Shown here in pieces: positions 32,600 to 43,722 of a DNA stretch of 64,000 nucleotides. How positions within the stretch are numbered: position 1 is the first letter of the stretch; each line of letters begins with the position of its first letter. The stretch lies in the NCBI RefSeq assembly GCF_001704415.2, contig NW_017189896.1, forward strand, positions 1-64,000. Reading direction: 5' to 3'. Made by a program: the position numbers and the translations under genes. This DNA comes from Capra hircus. Lineage: Eukaryota; Chordata; Mammalia; Artiodactyla; Bovidae. Below the pieces are notes generated by a model. The model did not search any database, was not told the origin of the DNA, and saw nothing but the letters and a program-made list of their open reading frames with translations.

Positions 32600-32780
32600 G
32601 CCTATGGTGCTCAGGGCTTGCACACAGCTGTGTGGCCCCAAGCACATTGCTGAACGGCTCTCTGTCTCAGTTACTTCATCTGCAAAACGAGGATAGTAGT
32701 GTCTGTCAAAGCGCCGCTGTGTTGAAAGAGTGTGTGTGTATGTGTGTGTGTGTCAAAAGGGAGCTTCTGTATTATTATAG
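32600..32780 (+). repeat. MIR SINE with TG microsatellite
   Basis: CACACAGCTGTGTGGCCCCA, CTCAGTTACTTCATCTGC, AAAACGAGGATAGTAG in MIR order, followed by GTGTGTGTATGTGTGTGTGT at 32731-32752. Confidence 0.5.
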
Positions 32781-33284
32781 TTTTGTATATGACCGTTTCT
32801 GTATCGTTAGAGCACTCAAAAAAGTTACTGCTTGGTTTATCTGGTCAGACTCCTATTTCCTTGACCTTCGAGGGCTTCTGTTTTCTGACGCCCCTCTTCT
32901 CTCCGGGTTGGTCTCACTGGTCCCCAGCATGACCTCCCGTCGCCGCCAGCCCAGGCTTCTTTCTGTTGGCAAACGCTCTGCCCTTTCCGCCTGGGAGCGT
33001 CCGTGCCTTCTGTCGCTCCCTCACCTCGCCTTGCCTCAGGTCCTCGGGAAGCCTTCTTCCTCTCTGAGGTCCCCACCAGAAGCTCCGCCTCACCCTCGCT
33101 CCTCTCTGCTTGAGCTCCCCTGGCATTGAGAGTTTGTATCTCAGCGTAGGTACTTAATAGTGCCTTGGGTTTGTTTTGTCTCTCCAAAAAGAGTAAAAGC
33201 TCTTTGAGGACGGGGATCACGTGTTTCTTTCATATTCTCTCCTGTACACGGCATGGTACCGGGTTTGTATCCATATAATAACCT
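32781..33284. other. No gene or clear repeat recognised
   Basis: C/T-rich sequence with chance open frames. The part near 33180-33260 (AAAGCTCTTTGAGGACGGGG) is L2-like. Confidence 0.3.
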
Positions 33285-33480
33285 TTTTTTCTTTATTTTA
33301 TTGACATATAGTTGACTTACAATGTTTCCGGTGCATAGCAAGGTGATTCAGTCGTACATATAGACATATTATTTTTGAAATTATTTTCCATTTTAGGTTA
33401 TTACAAGATACTGACTATAGTTCCCTGCGCTATACAGTAAACCTTTGTGGCTTGTTGCCTATTTTTTTATCTTCGAAATC
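33285..33480 (-). repeat. L1 3' end fragment
   Basis: TTTATTTTATTGACATATAG, TTGACTTACAATGTTTCC, GGTTATTACAAGATACTGAC and GTTCCCTGCGCTATACAG are the antisense of a cetartiodactyl L1 3' UTR. Confidence 0.75.
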
Positions 33481-34119
33481 TAGCATTCTATTCACACTAA
33501 GTTCAAACAAATGGAATCAAAACGTCATAAATTTTTTAGTCAGGCAAACATTTGCAAGTGTTCTAAAACATATATATTATGCTGATTTTTATCTATATAT
33601 ACATACAGAAGCTTCTCTACTAGATAAAGACTTGAGAAAGAACACACACACACACAAAGACGGGAAAATCGGAAACATAAACTAGATGAAATGGGAGCAC
33701 AGAATATGACATAGAAGAAGTGGGGCAAACAGGATAGACGCAAAGGCTCATCACAGAGTCCGGCTGCTTTAAACGTGGCTGCTCATGAGAAGTGGATCTG
33801 GAGCTCCAGCGAGAAAGGCAGTGCCTGGGCATCTCTATGTTTCAAAAAATACCGAATAATTCTGTTATGCAGGATTTTAAAACATGGTCACAAGGTTTTC
33901 TATTAAACGGTAGTTTGGGTGATCTAGAGTTATCTTATTTTTCTGTTGACCCATCATGATACAATAGTGTTACGTAACAGTTGCATAATCACAACAGTAA
34001 GAGATGTTTCTCAGTTTCCATAATCAACAGTCAGACAAAAAATAATTACAGCTGCAAGCCATAATGGAAACATGATTAACCTAACAATAAAAAATAATTA
34101 CGTACAAGTTGGGGGGGGT

Positions 34120-34882
34120 GTCAGAAAGTGAAGAGGAGCTAAAAAACCCCTTGATGAAAGTGAAAGAGGAGAGTGAAAAAGTTGGCTTAAAGCTCAACAT
34201 TCAGAAAACGAAGATCATGGCATCTGGTCCCATCACTTCATGGGAAATAGATGGGAAACAGTGGAAACAGTGTCAGACTTTATTTTGGGGGGCTCCAAAA
34301 TCACTGCAGATGGTGACTGCAGCCATGAAATTAAAAGACGCTTACTCCTTGGAAGGAAAGTTATGACCAACCTAGACAGTATATTCAAAAGCAGAGACAT
34401 TCATTACTTTGCAGACTAAGGTCCGTCTAGTCAAGGCTATGGTTTTTCCTGTGGTCATGTATGGATGTGAGAGTTGGACTGTGAAGAAGGCTGAGCGCCG
34501 AAGAATTGATGCTTTTGAACTGTGGTGTTGGAGAAGACTCTTGAGAGTCCCTTGGACTGCAAGGAGATCCAACCAGTCCAATCTGAAGGAGATCAGCCCT
34601 GGGATTTCTTTGGAAGGAATGATGCTAAAGCTGAAGCTCCAGTACTTTGGCCACCTCATGCGAAGAGTTGACTCATTGGAGAAGACTCTGATGCTGGAGG
34701 GATTGGGGGCAGGAGAAGGGGACGACCGAGGATGAGATGGCTGGATGGCATCACGGACTTGATGGACGTGAGTCTGAGTGAACTCCGGGAGTTGGTGATG
34801 AACAGGGAGGCCTGGCGTGCTGCGATTCATGGGGTCGCAGAGAGTCGGACACGACTGAGTGACTGAGCTGAACTGACCTGGG
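34120..34882 (+). repeat. BovB (RTE) LINE 3' end with RT ORF remnant
   Basis: The best BovB copy in the window. It encodes the distal reverse-transcriptase ORF: GLKLNIQKTKIMASGPITSW near 34173, then a frame change near 34260-34300, then MVFPVVMYGCESWTVKKAE and LRVPWTARRSNQSNLKEIS. It ends with the shared tail GAGTCGGACACGACTGAGTG and a GAACTGACC end. The ORF is broken by frameshifts and the 5' two-thirds is missing, so it is not active. Confidence 0.93.
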
Positions 34883-34954
34883 GGCTGTCAGCAGAGTGAT
34901 GTGGTGAGTGAAAATGGATACACGCACATGCTGCGTGCACCCAGCCAGCCTGTC

Positions 34955-36800
34955 TTTTCGTTGGTGTGTTTAACCCGTTTACGTTTAGGGTGGTTATGGA
35001 TGTATGTGGCCTCATTACTGTTTCGCAGTTGTTCAGGGTCTGTTGTAGGTTGTTTCCTCCCTAGAGAAGCTCCTTTAGTACTTGTTGGAAGCTGGTTTGG
35101 TGGTGCTGACTTCTCTTAACTTTGGCTCGTCTGGAAAGCTTTTGATGTCCCCATCAACCTGAATGGGAGTCTTGCTGGAAAGAGTATGCTTGGTTGCAGG
35201 CTCTTCCCTTTTACCTCTTTAAGCATCTTGCGCCGTTCGCTTTCGGCTTGTCGAGCTTCTGTTGAGAAAGCCGCTGACGGCCCGGCGGGAGTTCCCTGTA
35301 CGTTGTCATTTTCCTTCGTTTCTTTTCGTGCTTTTTGTCTCCGTCTTTCATTTTTGTCCGTCTGATTTCTGCACGGCTCAGCGTGCTCCCCCTTGGGTTC
35401 ATCCTGCCTGGGACTCTCTGTGCTTCCTGGACTTGGATGACCATTTCCTTTCCCGCGTTAGGGAAGTTTTTCAGCTATTATCTCTCCAAATACTTTTCCG
35501 GGCCTCTCTGTTCTGCTTGTGGGATCCCTGTAGAGCGAATGCCGGCGCGTGTAATGTCCCCGAGGCCTCTTAGGGGTCTTCGTTCATTTGCTTTCTTTCT
35601 TCTGTGCTCTGTTCCGCGGGGTGATCTCCTCCACCCTGTCCTCCGGCCGTTTCCCGATCTCTGCCTCAGTCACGCTGCTGCGGATCCTTCTGGTGTCCTG
35701 TTCACCCGTGTCTGTTCCTTAGCTCATCTTGGTCTTTGGTAAACGTCGCCTGCATCTGCTCCGTTGTTTTCCCGAGATCCTGGATCATCTTCACAATCGT
35801 TATTCTGAATTCGTTTCTGGAAGGTTGCCTGTCTCCCTTTCATTTAATTGTTTTTCTGGAGTTTTGCCTTGTTCCTTCATCTGGGACTTAACTTTCTGCT
35901 TTTTCATCCTGGTTAATTTTCTATACTGTGGCTTTTGTTTTAGCCACTGTGGGACTGTGGTTTTTCTTGCTTCTTCTGTCTGGCCTCTGATGGAGGAGGC
36001 TCAGAGGCTTCTGTAAGCTTCCTGGTGGGAGGGACTGGCAATGGGAAAAACTGGGTCTTGCTCTGGTGGGCAGGGCCTTGCTCAGTGAAGCTTTAGTCCA
36101 ATTATCCGCTGATGGGAGGGGCTGCGCTCCCTCCTTGGGCATTGTTTGGCCTGAGAGACCCAGCCCTGGGGTCTGCAGGGCTCTACGGTAAGGTTAATGG
36201 CGACCTCCAAGAGGGCTTATGCCAAGGGGGGACCTTCCCAGGCTGCTGCGGCCAGGGCCCTGTCCCCCGGCTGAGCTCCTGTTGGCCCGCGCCTGCACAG
36301 GAGGCCCTCCAACACCAGCAGGTGGTTTTGGCTCAGCCTCCTGTGGGGTTGCTGCTCCTTTCTGCCGGGGCTCGGTGTGGGCAAGGTTTTGATTGTGCCC
36401 TCCGAGACTGGAGTCTGTTTCCCGCAGTCTTGTGGACGTCCTACGGTCAAATCCCGCTGGCCTGCACGGTCAGATTCCTTGGGGATCCCCAGTCCCCTTG
36501 TTGGATCCCGGGCTGGGAAGCCTGACGTGGGGTTCAGAGCTTTCACAGCAGGGGGAGAACTTCTTTGCTGTTATTGTTTTCCAGTGTGCGGCCACCCCTC
36601 GGTGGGTGTGGGATGTGATTTTTACTATGATTGTGCCCCTCTCACCATCTCACCGCAGCTTCTTCTTTGTCTTTTGATGTGGGGTCTCTTTTTTGGGGGT
36701 TCCAGCATCCTCCTGCCGACGGCTGTCTAACAGCTAGTTAAGCAACTCTTGCAGGGGAGATGAGCACACACCTTTCTACTCTGCCATCTGCCATCTGATA
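34955..36800 (-). mobile_element. L1 5' portion (ORF1/ORF2 edge and 5' UTR)
   Basis: Antisense to L1 and running from its 3' side at 34955 to its 5' end near 36800. Markers: GTTTAACCCGTTTACGTTTA, TCTGTTGAGAAAGCCGCTGA, GGGACTCTCTGTGCTTCCTG, TCCTGGATCATCTTCACAAT, CCAACACCAGCAGGTGG and the terminal TCTACTCTGCCATCTG, which is the reverse of an L1 promoter start with a YY1-like site. No intact ORF1 survives. Confidence 0.75.
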
Positions 36801-37750
36801 ACCTTTCTTGACACATATTTTTTGATGCATATTACTAATGTGCTTTAGAAAGTATATGTATTTGCAGCAAGATACAGTAATTGAAAACGAGGTGCCTTCA
36901 TTCTAATAGGGAGCTAGAAATATAAATATTCAGGGTGTCCCTTGGTCACTGCTGTGGAAGTTTTAAGAAAAGAGGATTAATGTGCTCAGATCTATTAATT
37001 AGATAAATCATGGGTCTGTGCAGAGGGCAAGCAGGGTGAGTAAAGGCTAGAAGTAAAGGCTTCCAGTCTGCAGCATAACCTGAGACACGACAAAACCCTA
37101 ATCTAAGGAGAGGGGGAGGTTAAATTCAGAAGATACTGTGGAAACAAAAATCAAAGAGATTTGTGTTCACTGAAATGGTGTATGGAAGATAGGGATGTTC
37201 AAGATGAGTAGGCTTCCTTCCTGAGCCTTGGCTTAATGGTGACACCATTTAGGAAGCAGGAGCCATGAGTGAAAAGGCAGCTTTGGAAATTTAGATGCTT
37301 GTGGGTCTTCCAAAGACAGATCCCTGTGAACAGATGGAAACTTGGGTCTGGGGCCTAAGCTTTAGAACTGGGACTAGAGAGAGTGAGTCGGAGGTCTAAT
37401 AAGCACATAGTGATTGCTGAGTCCATGGGCACGAAGAGATCACCCAGAGACAGGACGCAGAGAGGTGGGAGGTGGAAAGCGGTGAGACAGAAGGTTCAGG
37501 GGAGCTGGAGGAGATGCAGAAAGAAGCAGGCCGCCCGAGGTCAGAGTGCGGGCGGGCAGTTAACGTCGCAGTGGGTCAGCTCACAAGCGCGCATCGGACT
37601 CGGGAAAGCGTTAAAGTGGGCTGAGCTGGTCCCTGGTAGGAGTTCAGGGTATGGCGGCCAAAGTGAACTGAGTAGGGGAACAGAAGGGCCCACAGTGAGA
37701 TCTGCTCGGAGTGACAGGAAGGAGAGAGAACAGCTTATCTGAGGGTGAGA
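36801..37750. other. AT-richer sequence with ancient repeat-like part
   Basis: From about 36930 to 37640 phrases such as GGCAAGCAGGGTGAGTAAAG and GATGCAGAAAGAAGCAGG suggest an ancient repeat of unassigned family. A T-run follows at 37758-37776. Confidence 0.3.
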
Positions 37751-37845
37751 TACGGCTTTTTTTTTTTTTTTTTTTAATGGAGGTGTTTTGAACGTTTTTT
37801 GTGAAGGGAGGGAAAGGACCTGGGGGAGAGGGGACGGCGGCAGCT

Positions 37846-38062
37846 ACGTGCTGCTGCTAGGTTGCTTCCGTTGTGTCTGAGTCTTTTGCAGCCCTGGACT
37901 AGCCCGCCGGGCCCCCGTCCATGCGATTCCAGCAAGAACTCTGGGTCGGGTTGCCTTTTCCTCCTCTAAGAGATCTTCCCCAGCCCGGGGCTGACCGCGG
38001 TTCTGAGGTCTCCTGCACTGACAGGGTTCTTGACTGCTGGTGCCGCCTGGGAGGCCCGTCGG
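37846..38062 (-). repeat. Bov-tA SINE
   Basis: Reverse complement: CTGCTGCTAGGTTGCTTCCG, GCGATTCCAGCAAGAACTCT, AGATCTTCCCCAGCCCGGGG, ending GGTGCCGCCTGGGAGGCCC. More eroded than most others here. Confidence 0.78.
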
Positions 38063-38844
38063 CTGTGTGCTGGGGGGCCCTTTACACATTCTTTCGATCC
38101 GTTCTCATACCATCTTGAAGTGGGGCCTCCCATCCACATGGTGTCTGAGGCTCCGCTCAGTCTACGAAATTGACCAGAGGGTGAAGGTTTCTCTGACTGC
38201 GAAGACCAGACTCCATCAGCACGTGCTGCTCCTTCCACACGCTTCCTCCCCTCCGTATAATCTGTTGGTCTGGGCGAAGAAGGGAGTGGGAAGAAATGGG
38301 GCCATGGTCATTGTGCCGCGACGACCTGAGGTGCAGTGGGAACACCATCTCCACAGCAGGAGGCAGGGCGAAGCCTGAGGATGACCTGCAGAGGCTGAGC
38401 CACACGGCGAGCCTTAGCAGTCTCCCCTTAAGAGGGAGGGGCAGGGAAGGACACTGAGGTCAGAAACAATTGCTAGATGACTGACAATTAGAAATTATAG
38501 CCAAATAGCTGTGTTGAAGATGCTTTGGTTAATAAAAACGTAAAGTTGGTTAAAAGATATCCAAGATTCTTAAAAAAACACCTGTCGGAAGTTGCTTTCA
38601 CTTTCTTGAGGTTTAAAGAAAGAAGGCAAAAGAGAGGCAAGTTAATACTAAAAAAAAGAAGTCCCTTTAAAAGGGCAGGAAGAATTGAGAGGTCAGTATA
38701 TTATGAAGAAAGCCTAGGAAAGTATTTTTGTGTTTATATAAAGCTCCAATCCCTAAAGAATAAAGAGTAAGATGTGAAAGAGCTCCAGACCCTTAGGATG
38801 GATCAGAGAGCCCCCGGCCTCTGACACAGCAGAGAGAGGGCACT
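38063..38844. other. Unique sequence
   Basis: No gene or repeat is recognised. A short plus-strand frame at 38525-38770 has no known relative. Confidence 0.35.
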
Positions 38845-38965
38845 GGACCCTGGAGTGGAGAGCCCTGCCTCAGCGCCCCACTCTGTCGCCGGGCACTTCC
38901 CATCCGCTCGTTAGGGCTGTTTTCTCAGCTGCAAAAGCTGCGGGCTGGTCTCTGATCTCTAAAGT
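38845..38965 (+). repeat. MIR SINE
   Basis: GGAGTGGAGAGCCCTGCCTC, TTTTCTCAGCTGCAAAAGC and GATCTCTAAAGTGCCTTTG in MIR order. Eroded. Confidence 0.5.
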
Positions 38966-39002
38966 GCCTTTGAGCTCGGAGTGTCTGCACTGGCGCTGGA
39001 CA

Positions 39003-39250
39003 CAGTCTGGCACGGTGGTGAGAAGCTCAGGCTCTGGACAGTGCTCATGATAAATCTCCCCTCCTCACACCCAAGCTGCGGGACCAGCGAGGTACCAGCC
39101 TCCCTGGGCCTTAGTTTTCTCACTTGTCAACTAGGAATATTCCTAGTAACACCCACACTGGGCAGTTGTGAAGACTCAGTGAAAACAGTCTGTAAACAGT
39201 GCCTGACAGCAGGAAGTGCTAGATAAACGTAAGTTGTTGCAATCACAGAT
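39003..39250 (+). repeat. MIR SINE, nearly full length
   Basis: GCACGGTGGTGAGAAGCTCA, CTTAGTTTTCTCACTTGTC, TGTGAAGACTCAGTGAAAAC, AACAGTGCCTGACAGCAGG and GCTAGATAAACGTAAG give the whole MIR order. Confidence 0.75.
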
Positions 39251-40518
39251 GCTGTTACACTGATACCCTTTTGCCACCGAGAGCACGCACCACTTTGCAC
39301 CTACATCTTAAGGAGAAGAAGGCAAACGGAATTAACCAATCGGAGTTTGCCAGGCTCCCCTTTGGGAAAGGAATGAAGGGAATCCTCAAAGATTTGAGCT
39401 GTCAGGACCTCTGGGTTATGATTCAGCCACAGTCGACTGTCAGAATTTTCCCACAGCTCAGTGGAAAGTCACTGAAGGCTTCATGAAACGGTGCCGCTGC
39501 CTCCTGTGTTTCTCTGCTAGGAGGCACCGCTGACCCTGGAGTCTGAGTCTGCTGGTATCCCAGCAGGCGTAAGATCTGAGCAGCCTGCTGGACCCAGCGT
39601 CCGCAGCCCTGAGTGTCTGCTGCGCTGCAGACTCCAGCCTGTGAGTTTGTTGTCAACCCAGAGGTAGGGCATACAGAAGAGAAGTTTGGGGCCCAGATTA
39701 TTTTTCTAGGCTGGAACAGTGATGTAGTAACTGTCAGGTTACCTTGGAATTCAGAATCTCGCGTCTCCGTTGTCCACGCTGTTCTCTGCCTCTCTCTGTG
39801 GGTAAACTTTCCATTATGGACGTGACCTCGGAAGACAGCATACGCTAGTGATAGTCACAAAGGTTTTCTCAAATTACCCCACCAGAACCCTCACCTGTTT
39901 GTGACTGGCCATACTTCAGACAGAAATGGAAACATTGGCACATTTGCTTTTAGTTCTGACGTCTTTTGAAATCTTTCTAGATCACTTTCCCAAATTTGAA
40001 TGCAGTGTCTCTTCAACGGGCTGAATGTTTCTCAAGCTTCCTGTTCTTAGCCTTGCAGAGGAAAGTAGTTTCTTGATCACCATGTTTAAGTAACAGTTGC
40101 TGATCTGGGCCAGTGCTCATTTTCCTTCTCATGGTTCCTTTGTCAAGAGCAGGCAGGGCAGGTCCCGATCTGGCCTGGATATTCCCGCGCATTGAGGTTT
40201 ACTCAGCATACAAATAAAATTTGAAACCGAGGCCTCTTGTCTAGGTATGAACTCCCTTTATGGCTAACCCCAGACTTGGTACTGGATGCCATTCACACCC
40301 TGACGTTGGTTGCCATACGCACCTCTTGACAGCATTTTAGTGATTCTGGTGCCTCCAAGCTGAAGAATTCTGCCTTTGGCCTCATTGCTTCTCTGTGTAT
40401 TCTTTTCTCTTTAAGTAGATCATTGGGGTCCCTCCCTGCCCTTTGCCGAGTAATTAACTTCATGGTACTTGAAATGCCATATAATATACAGCATTTTTAG
40501 ATAGATAAAATGAAGCCC
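39251..40518. other. Unique intergenic sequence
   Basis: No gene or clear repeat is recognised over about 1.3 kb. Confidence 0.35.
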
Positions 40519-40790
40519 AGAGGCTTCCCTGGCGGCTCAGTGGTAAGGAATCCGCCTGCCAGCGCAGGAGACGTGGGTTTGATCCGTGATCTGGAAAGAT
40601 CCCACATACCGTGGAGCAGGTAAGCCCGTGGGCCACAGCTGCTGAGCCCGTTCACGGAGCCCAGGCCCGCCGCTGCTGAGCCTGTTCTCCACATCACGAG
40701 AGGAGCCCCTGCTCTCTGCAACTAGAGAAAAGGCCACACAGCAGCAGAGACTCAGCACAGCCAATGCATAAGTAAGTGAAATTAGTTTTT
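40519..40790 (+). repeat. CHR-2 type SINE inserted in a MIR-like tract
   Basis: GAGGCTTCCCTGGCGGCTCA, GAATCCGCCTGCCAGCGCAG, GATCTGGAAAGATCCCACAT and ATAAGTAAG tail. ATGAAGCCCAG on the left and ATGGAGGCCCAG on the right look like an imperfect target duplication inside an older MIR-like sequence that continues to about 40890. Confidence 0.8.
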
Positions 40791-40890
40791 AGAAATGGAG
40801 GCCCAGAAAAGGTAATGACTTGTCCAGGTTCAAACAAGCACTTCTCAACAGGGGTCAAGCCCAGAATGCTGACTTCTCTAGGTCCTGCAC

Positions 40891-41589
40891 CATACTGCTT
40901 GTGTTAACTAGCAAGCATCTTCTTTTAAAGGAGAGGTTAAGCTGAGTGGTGGGAATGAGACCCTTCATGAAGAAAGGACAGGGCTGAAGGAGGTTGGAAC
41001 CCAGGCAGGGGTCAGCACTGTGTAGGCAGAAGGCCCAGGGAAGCAGCGAGTGCCCGACTGCGGGTGGAGCAGGGGGCCCCTGGGTGAGCACGGCGCGCAG
41101 GGTGAGCTGGGAGACCACCGCAGCTCTTGGCCCGCTTGGAAACGCTCACCCGGCCAAACAGATACAGCTGCCCGTCCGGATCTTATTATTTCTACAGCTG
41201 CGATTTAACTGCTGCTTATCTTTCCTCTAGGAGATTCCTTGGAATGAAACCAATGGGAGATGAGGGTTTGGAGGAGTCTCATCAGAGCAGATGGGCTAGC
41301 AGCAGCCAGGAAGCTTGTTGCCTTTGGCCGCGAGCACCGCCCTGGATCAGAACGTCTTGTGAGTAAACCCCAGCAGGCTCAGCCTCGAGCCCCAGTGAAG
41401 CTGTCCTGCTTCTCCTTGAAGAAGGACCTCGCGTGCTCTCACATCTTCCCTCCCCTCACGCTGATGCAGAAAATCACGTTCTCAGAGAACGCTTCCGTCT
41501 GAACTGCAGTGCCGGCAGCAGCCCCAGCTGGATTGCTTCTTAGCGCTGTCGCCCCTTGGATATATTTAGAAGTTCGCTGCACGGAAGGT
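40891..41589. other. Unique intergenic sequence
   Basis: No gene or repeat is recognised. Confidence 0.35.
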
Positions 41590-41800
41590 CAGGAGACTGG
41601 GTCCTGGTTCTGACTGAGCCATCCATTTTCCCTGGGACCTTAGGCAAATTGCTCCTCCTTAGGCGAAGGTTTTCTCACCTGAAAGGTTGCTTATAGTAAC
41701 ATTATCTCTGTTTGTGAAATGATCACTGTTATCTACCAGACTTAATTTCAAAAGTACTGTTAGTGTCCCCGTTACAGATAGGAAACTGAGGCTTGCAATT
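41590..41800 (+). repeat. MIR SINE(s)
   Basis: GGAGACTGGGTCCTGGTTCT, CCTTAGGCAAATTGCTCCTC and TTTTCTCACCTGAAAGG are MIR-like. A second scrap, CAGATAGGAAACTGAGGCTT, is at about 41775-41795. Confidence 0.55.
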
Positions 41801-41849
41801 CTCCTACCCTGACTATCTTATTTCAATTGCCAACCCCTACCCTGGCCGA

Positions 41850-42052
41850 GATCTTCCCTGTAGCTCAGATGGTAAAGAATCTGCCTGCAGCGCAGGAGAC
41901 CGGGGTTCGATCCCTGGGTCAGGAAGATCCTCTGGAGAAGGGACTGACTGCCCACTCCAGTATTCTTGCCTGGAGAATCCCATGGACAGAGGAGCCTGAC
42001 TGGCTACAGTTCGTGGGGTCGCAAAGAGTCGGGCACAACTAAGCGGCTAACC
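41850..42052 (+). repeat. Bov-tA SINE
   Basis: ATCTTCCCTGTAGCTCAGAT, GGTTCGATCCCTGGGTCAGG, GTATTCTTGCCTGGAGAATC and GAGTCGGGCACAACTAAGCG. It directly precedes a BovB copy in the same orientation. Confidence 0.92.
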
Positions 42053-42064
42053 CACACCCACACA

Positions 42065-42450
42065 CCTTGGCCGAAGAATCGATGCTTTTGAACTGCAGTG
42101 TTGGAGAAAATTTTTGAGAGTCCCTTGGGCTACAAGAAGATCCAAACAGTTAGTCCTAAAGGCAATTGGTCCTGAATATTCATTGGAAGGACAGATGCTG
42201 AAGCTGAAACTCCTATGCTTTGGCCTTCTGATGTGAATAGCTGACTCATATGGAAAGACCCTGATGCTGGGAAAGATTGAAGGCAGAAGGGGGCGACAGA
42301 GGATGAGATGGTTGGATGGCATCACCAGCTCAATGGACATGTGTTTGAGTAAACTCCATGAGTTGGTGATGGACGCGGAGGCCTGGTGGGCTGCAGTCCA
42401 TGGGGTCACAGAGAGTCGGACACGACTGAGCGACTGAACTGAGCTGAATC
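42065..42450 (+). repeat. BovB (RTE) LINE 3' end
   Basis: CCGAAGAATCGATGCTTTTG, GAGTCCCTTGGGCTACAAGA, GGAAAGATTGAAGGCAGAAG and tail GAGTCGGACACGACTGAGCG. C-terminal RT ORF remains are frameshifted. 5'-truncated. Confidence 0.9.
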
Positions 42451-42534
42451 CTGACCAGCAGCGCTCCTTTCTCTGCCTTATTTTAGCCACAGCATTTCCT
42501 ACCGCCAGAAATATGATCTCTGTTACTTTTCGCT

Positions 42535-42680
42535 TTTCCCTCAGCCTCTGCAAGCTCTCTTAGGGAAGGGACTTTGTTTTGTCCTTGTTGTCATGCATTG
42601 CTATGTTTCCAGAACCTAGAAAAATGCCTGGCACACAGTAGCCACTCAAATACTGGTTGAATGAAAAAAATGAATGAATG
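42535..42680 (+). repeat. L2 LINE 3' end
   Basis: AAAAATGCCTGGCACACAGT, AGCCACTCAAATACTGGTTG and AATGAAAAAAATGAATGAAT are the L2 3' terminus. Confidence 0.65.
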
Positions 42681-42699
42681 TATCCTTGGTAGCAGGATA

Positions 42700-43105
42700 C
42701 ATTGGTAGACTCTATAGAAAAATCGATTTAGCAATGTTAATGTTTAACATGCATTAACCTTTTGAACCTGCAATTCCAGAGCTAGGAATTTATCCTGTTG
42801 ATGACATACTCATGCCTGTGTCTAAAGCCGTAAGTGCAAGGATGCTTCCTGCAACCGTTTGCCGTAGGAAAAGGCTAGAAGCCGTCAAACTGTGAACACT
42901 GAGGGAACTCGTTAAGCAAATTGTGATGATCCTCTGCAGCGGAGTTCTATGCAGAAGTGGAAGAGAATGATGTAGCTCTGCGTGGGCTGATACGCAGCAA
43001 CCTGAGACACCTCCGAAAGTGAAATAAAGCGGAGTCCAGAACAGAGTGTCAATTTCTTTTAATTTGCATTAAAAAGAAAAAGATATGATTTTAAAATATA
43101 CTTGC
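42700..43105 (+). repeat. Old L1 3' end
   Basis: Motifs CAATTCCAGAGCTAGGAATT, TCCTCTGCAGCGGAGTTCTA TGCAG, GGAAGAGAATGATGTAGC and GTGAAATAAAGCGGAGTC follow the old L1M3/L1ME-type 3' end. Confidence 0.55.
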
Positions 43106-43195
43106 TTGAGTCTGGACTGTTTCTAGAAGGAGAAACACCAAATGGCTGCCCCTGGGGGAGAAATAGTTGCCCCAGTCAGTTGGATTGAATACTTT

Positions 43196-43436
43196 CTTTT
43201 TCGGCTGCGGCGAGTCCTAGTCGCTCCCAGCGGGCCCTCTCTAGCCGCGTCTGGCTGTGGCAGGCGGGCCTGCCCGTCGTTGCGCTGTGCAGGCCGCTCG
43301 GCTCCAGGGGCACGCATCAGCGGCAGGGGCCCGTGGGTGTAGTTGCTCCATGGTGCGGGGGTCTGCCCCGACCAGGGGTTGTCCCTTGCGTTGCGAGGCA
43401 GATTCCTTAACTGCTGGGCCACCAGGGAAGCCATTA
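43196..43436 (-). repeat. CHR-2 type SINE
   Basis: Reverse complement, from TTTTCGGCTGCGGCGAGTC through TAGTTGCTCCATGGTGCGGG to CTGCTGGGCCACCAGGGAA. CpG-rich. Confidence 0.8.
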
Positions 43437-43469
43437 GAACTCACATTCTTCGAGTATGCTCCTTTTTAA

Positions 43470-43722
43470 AGGTTTGGCTTTTTAAGCAGTTTCATGGAAA
43501 TACAATTCACTTATAGACTCATCCATTTAAAGTGTACGATTCAGTGAGTTTTGCAGCAGGATGTTCTTAATTTTTAATAATTGTGGTAAATGTATATGAC
43601 ATAAAAGTTGCCATTTTAACCATTTTAAGTGGCATCAACTACATTCACAGTGCCGGGCAGCCGTCCCCACTGTCTACTTCTGAAACTCTTTCAGCCTCAA
43701 ACAGAAACTCCATAACTGTCCT
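43470..43722 (-). repeat. L1M 3' UTR fragment
   Basis: AATACAATTCACTTATAGAC, ATCCATTTAAAGTGTACGAT, TCAGTGAGTTTTGCAGC and AACAGAAACTCCATAACTG are antisense L1M 3' UTR. Confidence 0.65.

Noticed and set aside
32512..33129. 205-aa plus-strand open frame
   Set aside because: It starts beside MIR/L2 remains and includes a TG microsatellite (CVCVCV residues). Chance frame.
34120..34882. Reverse transcriptase as a live gene
   Set aside because: The frame is broken and 5'-truncated and is a BovB remnant.
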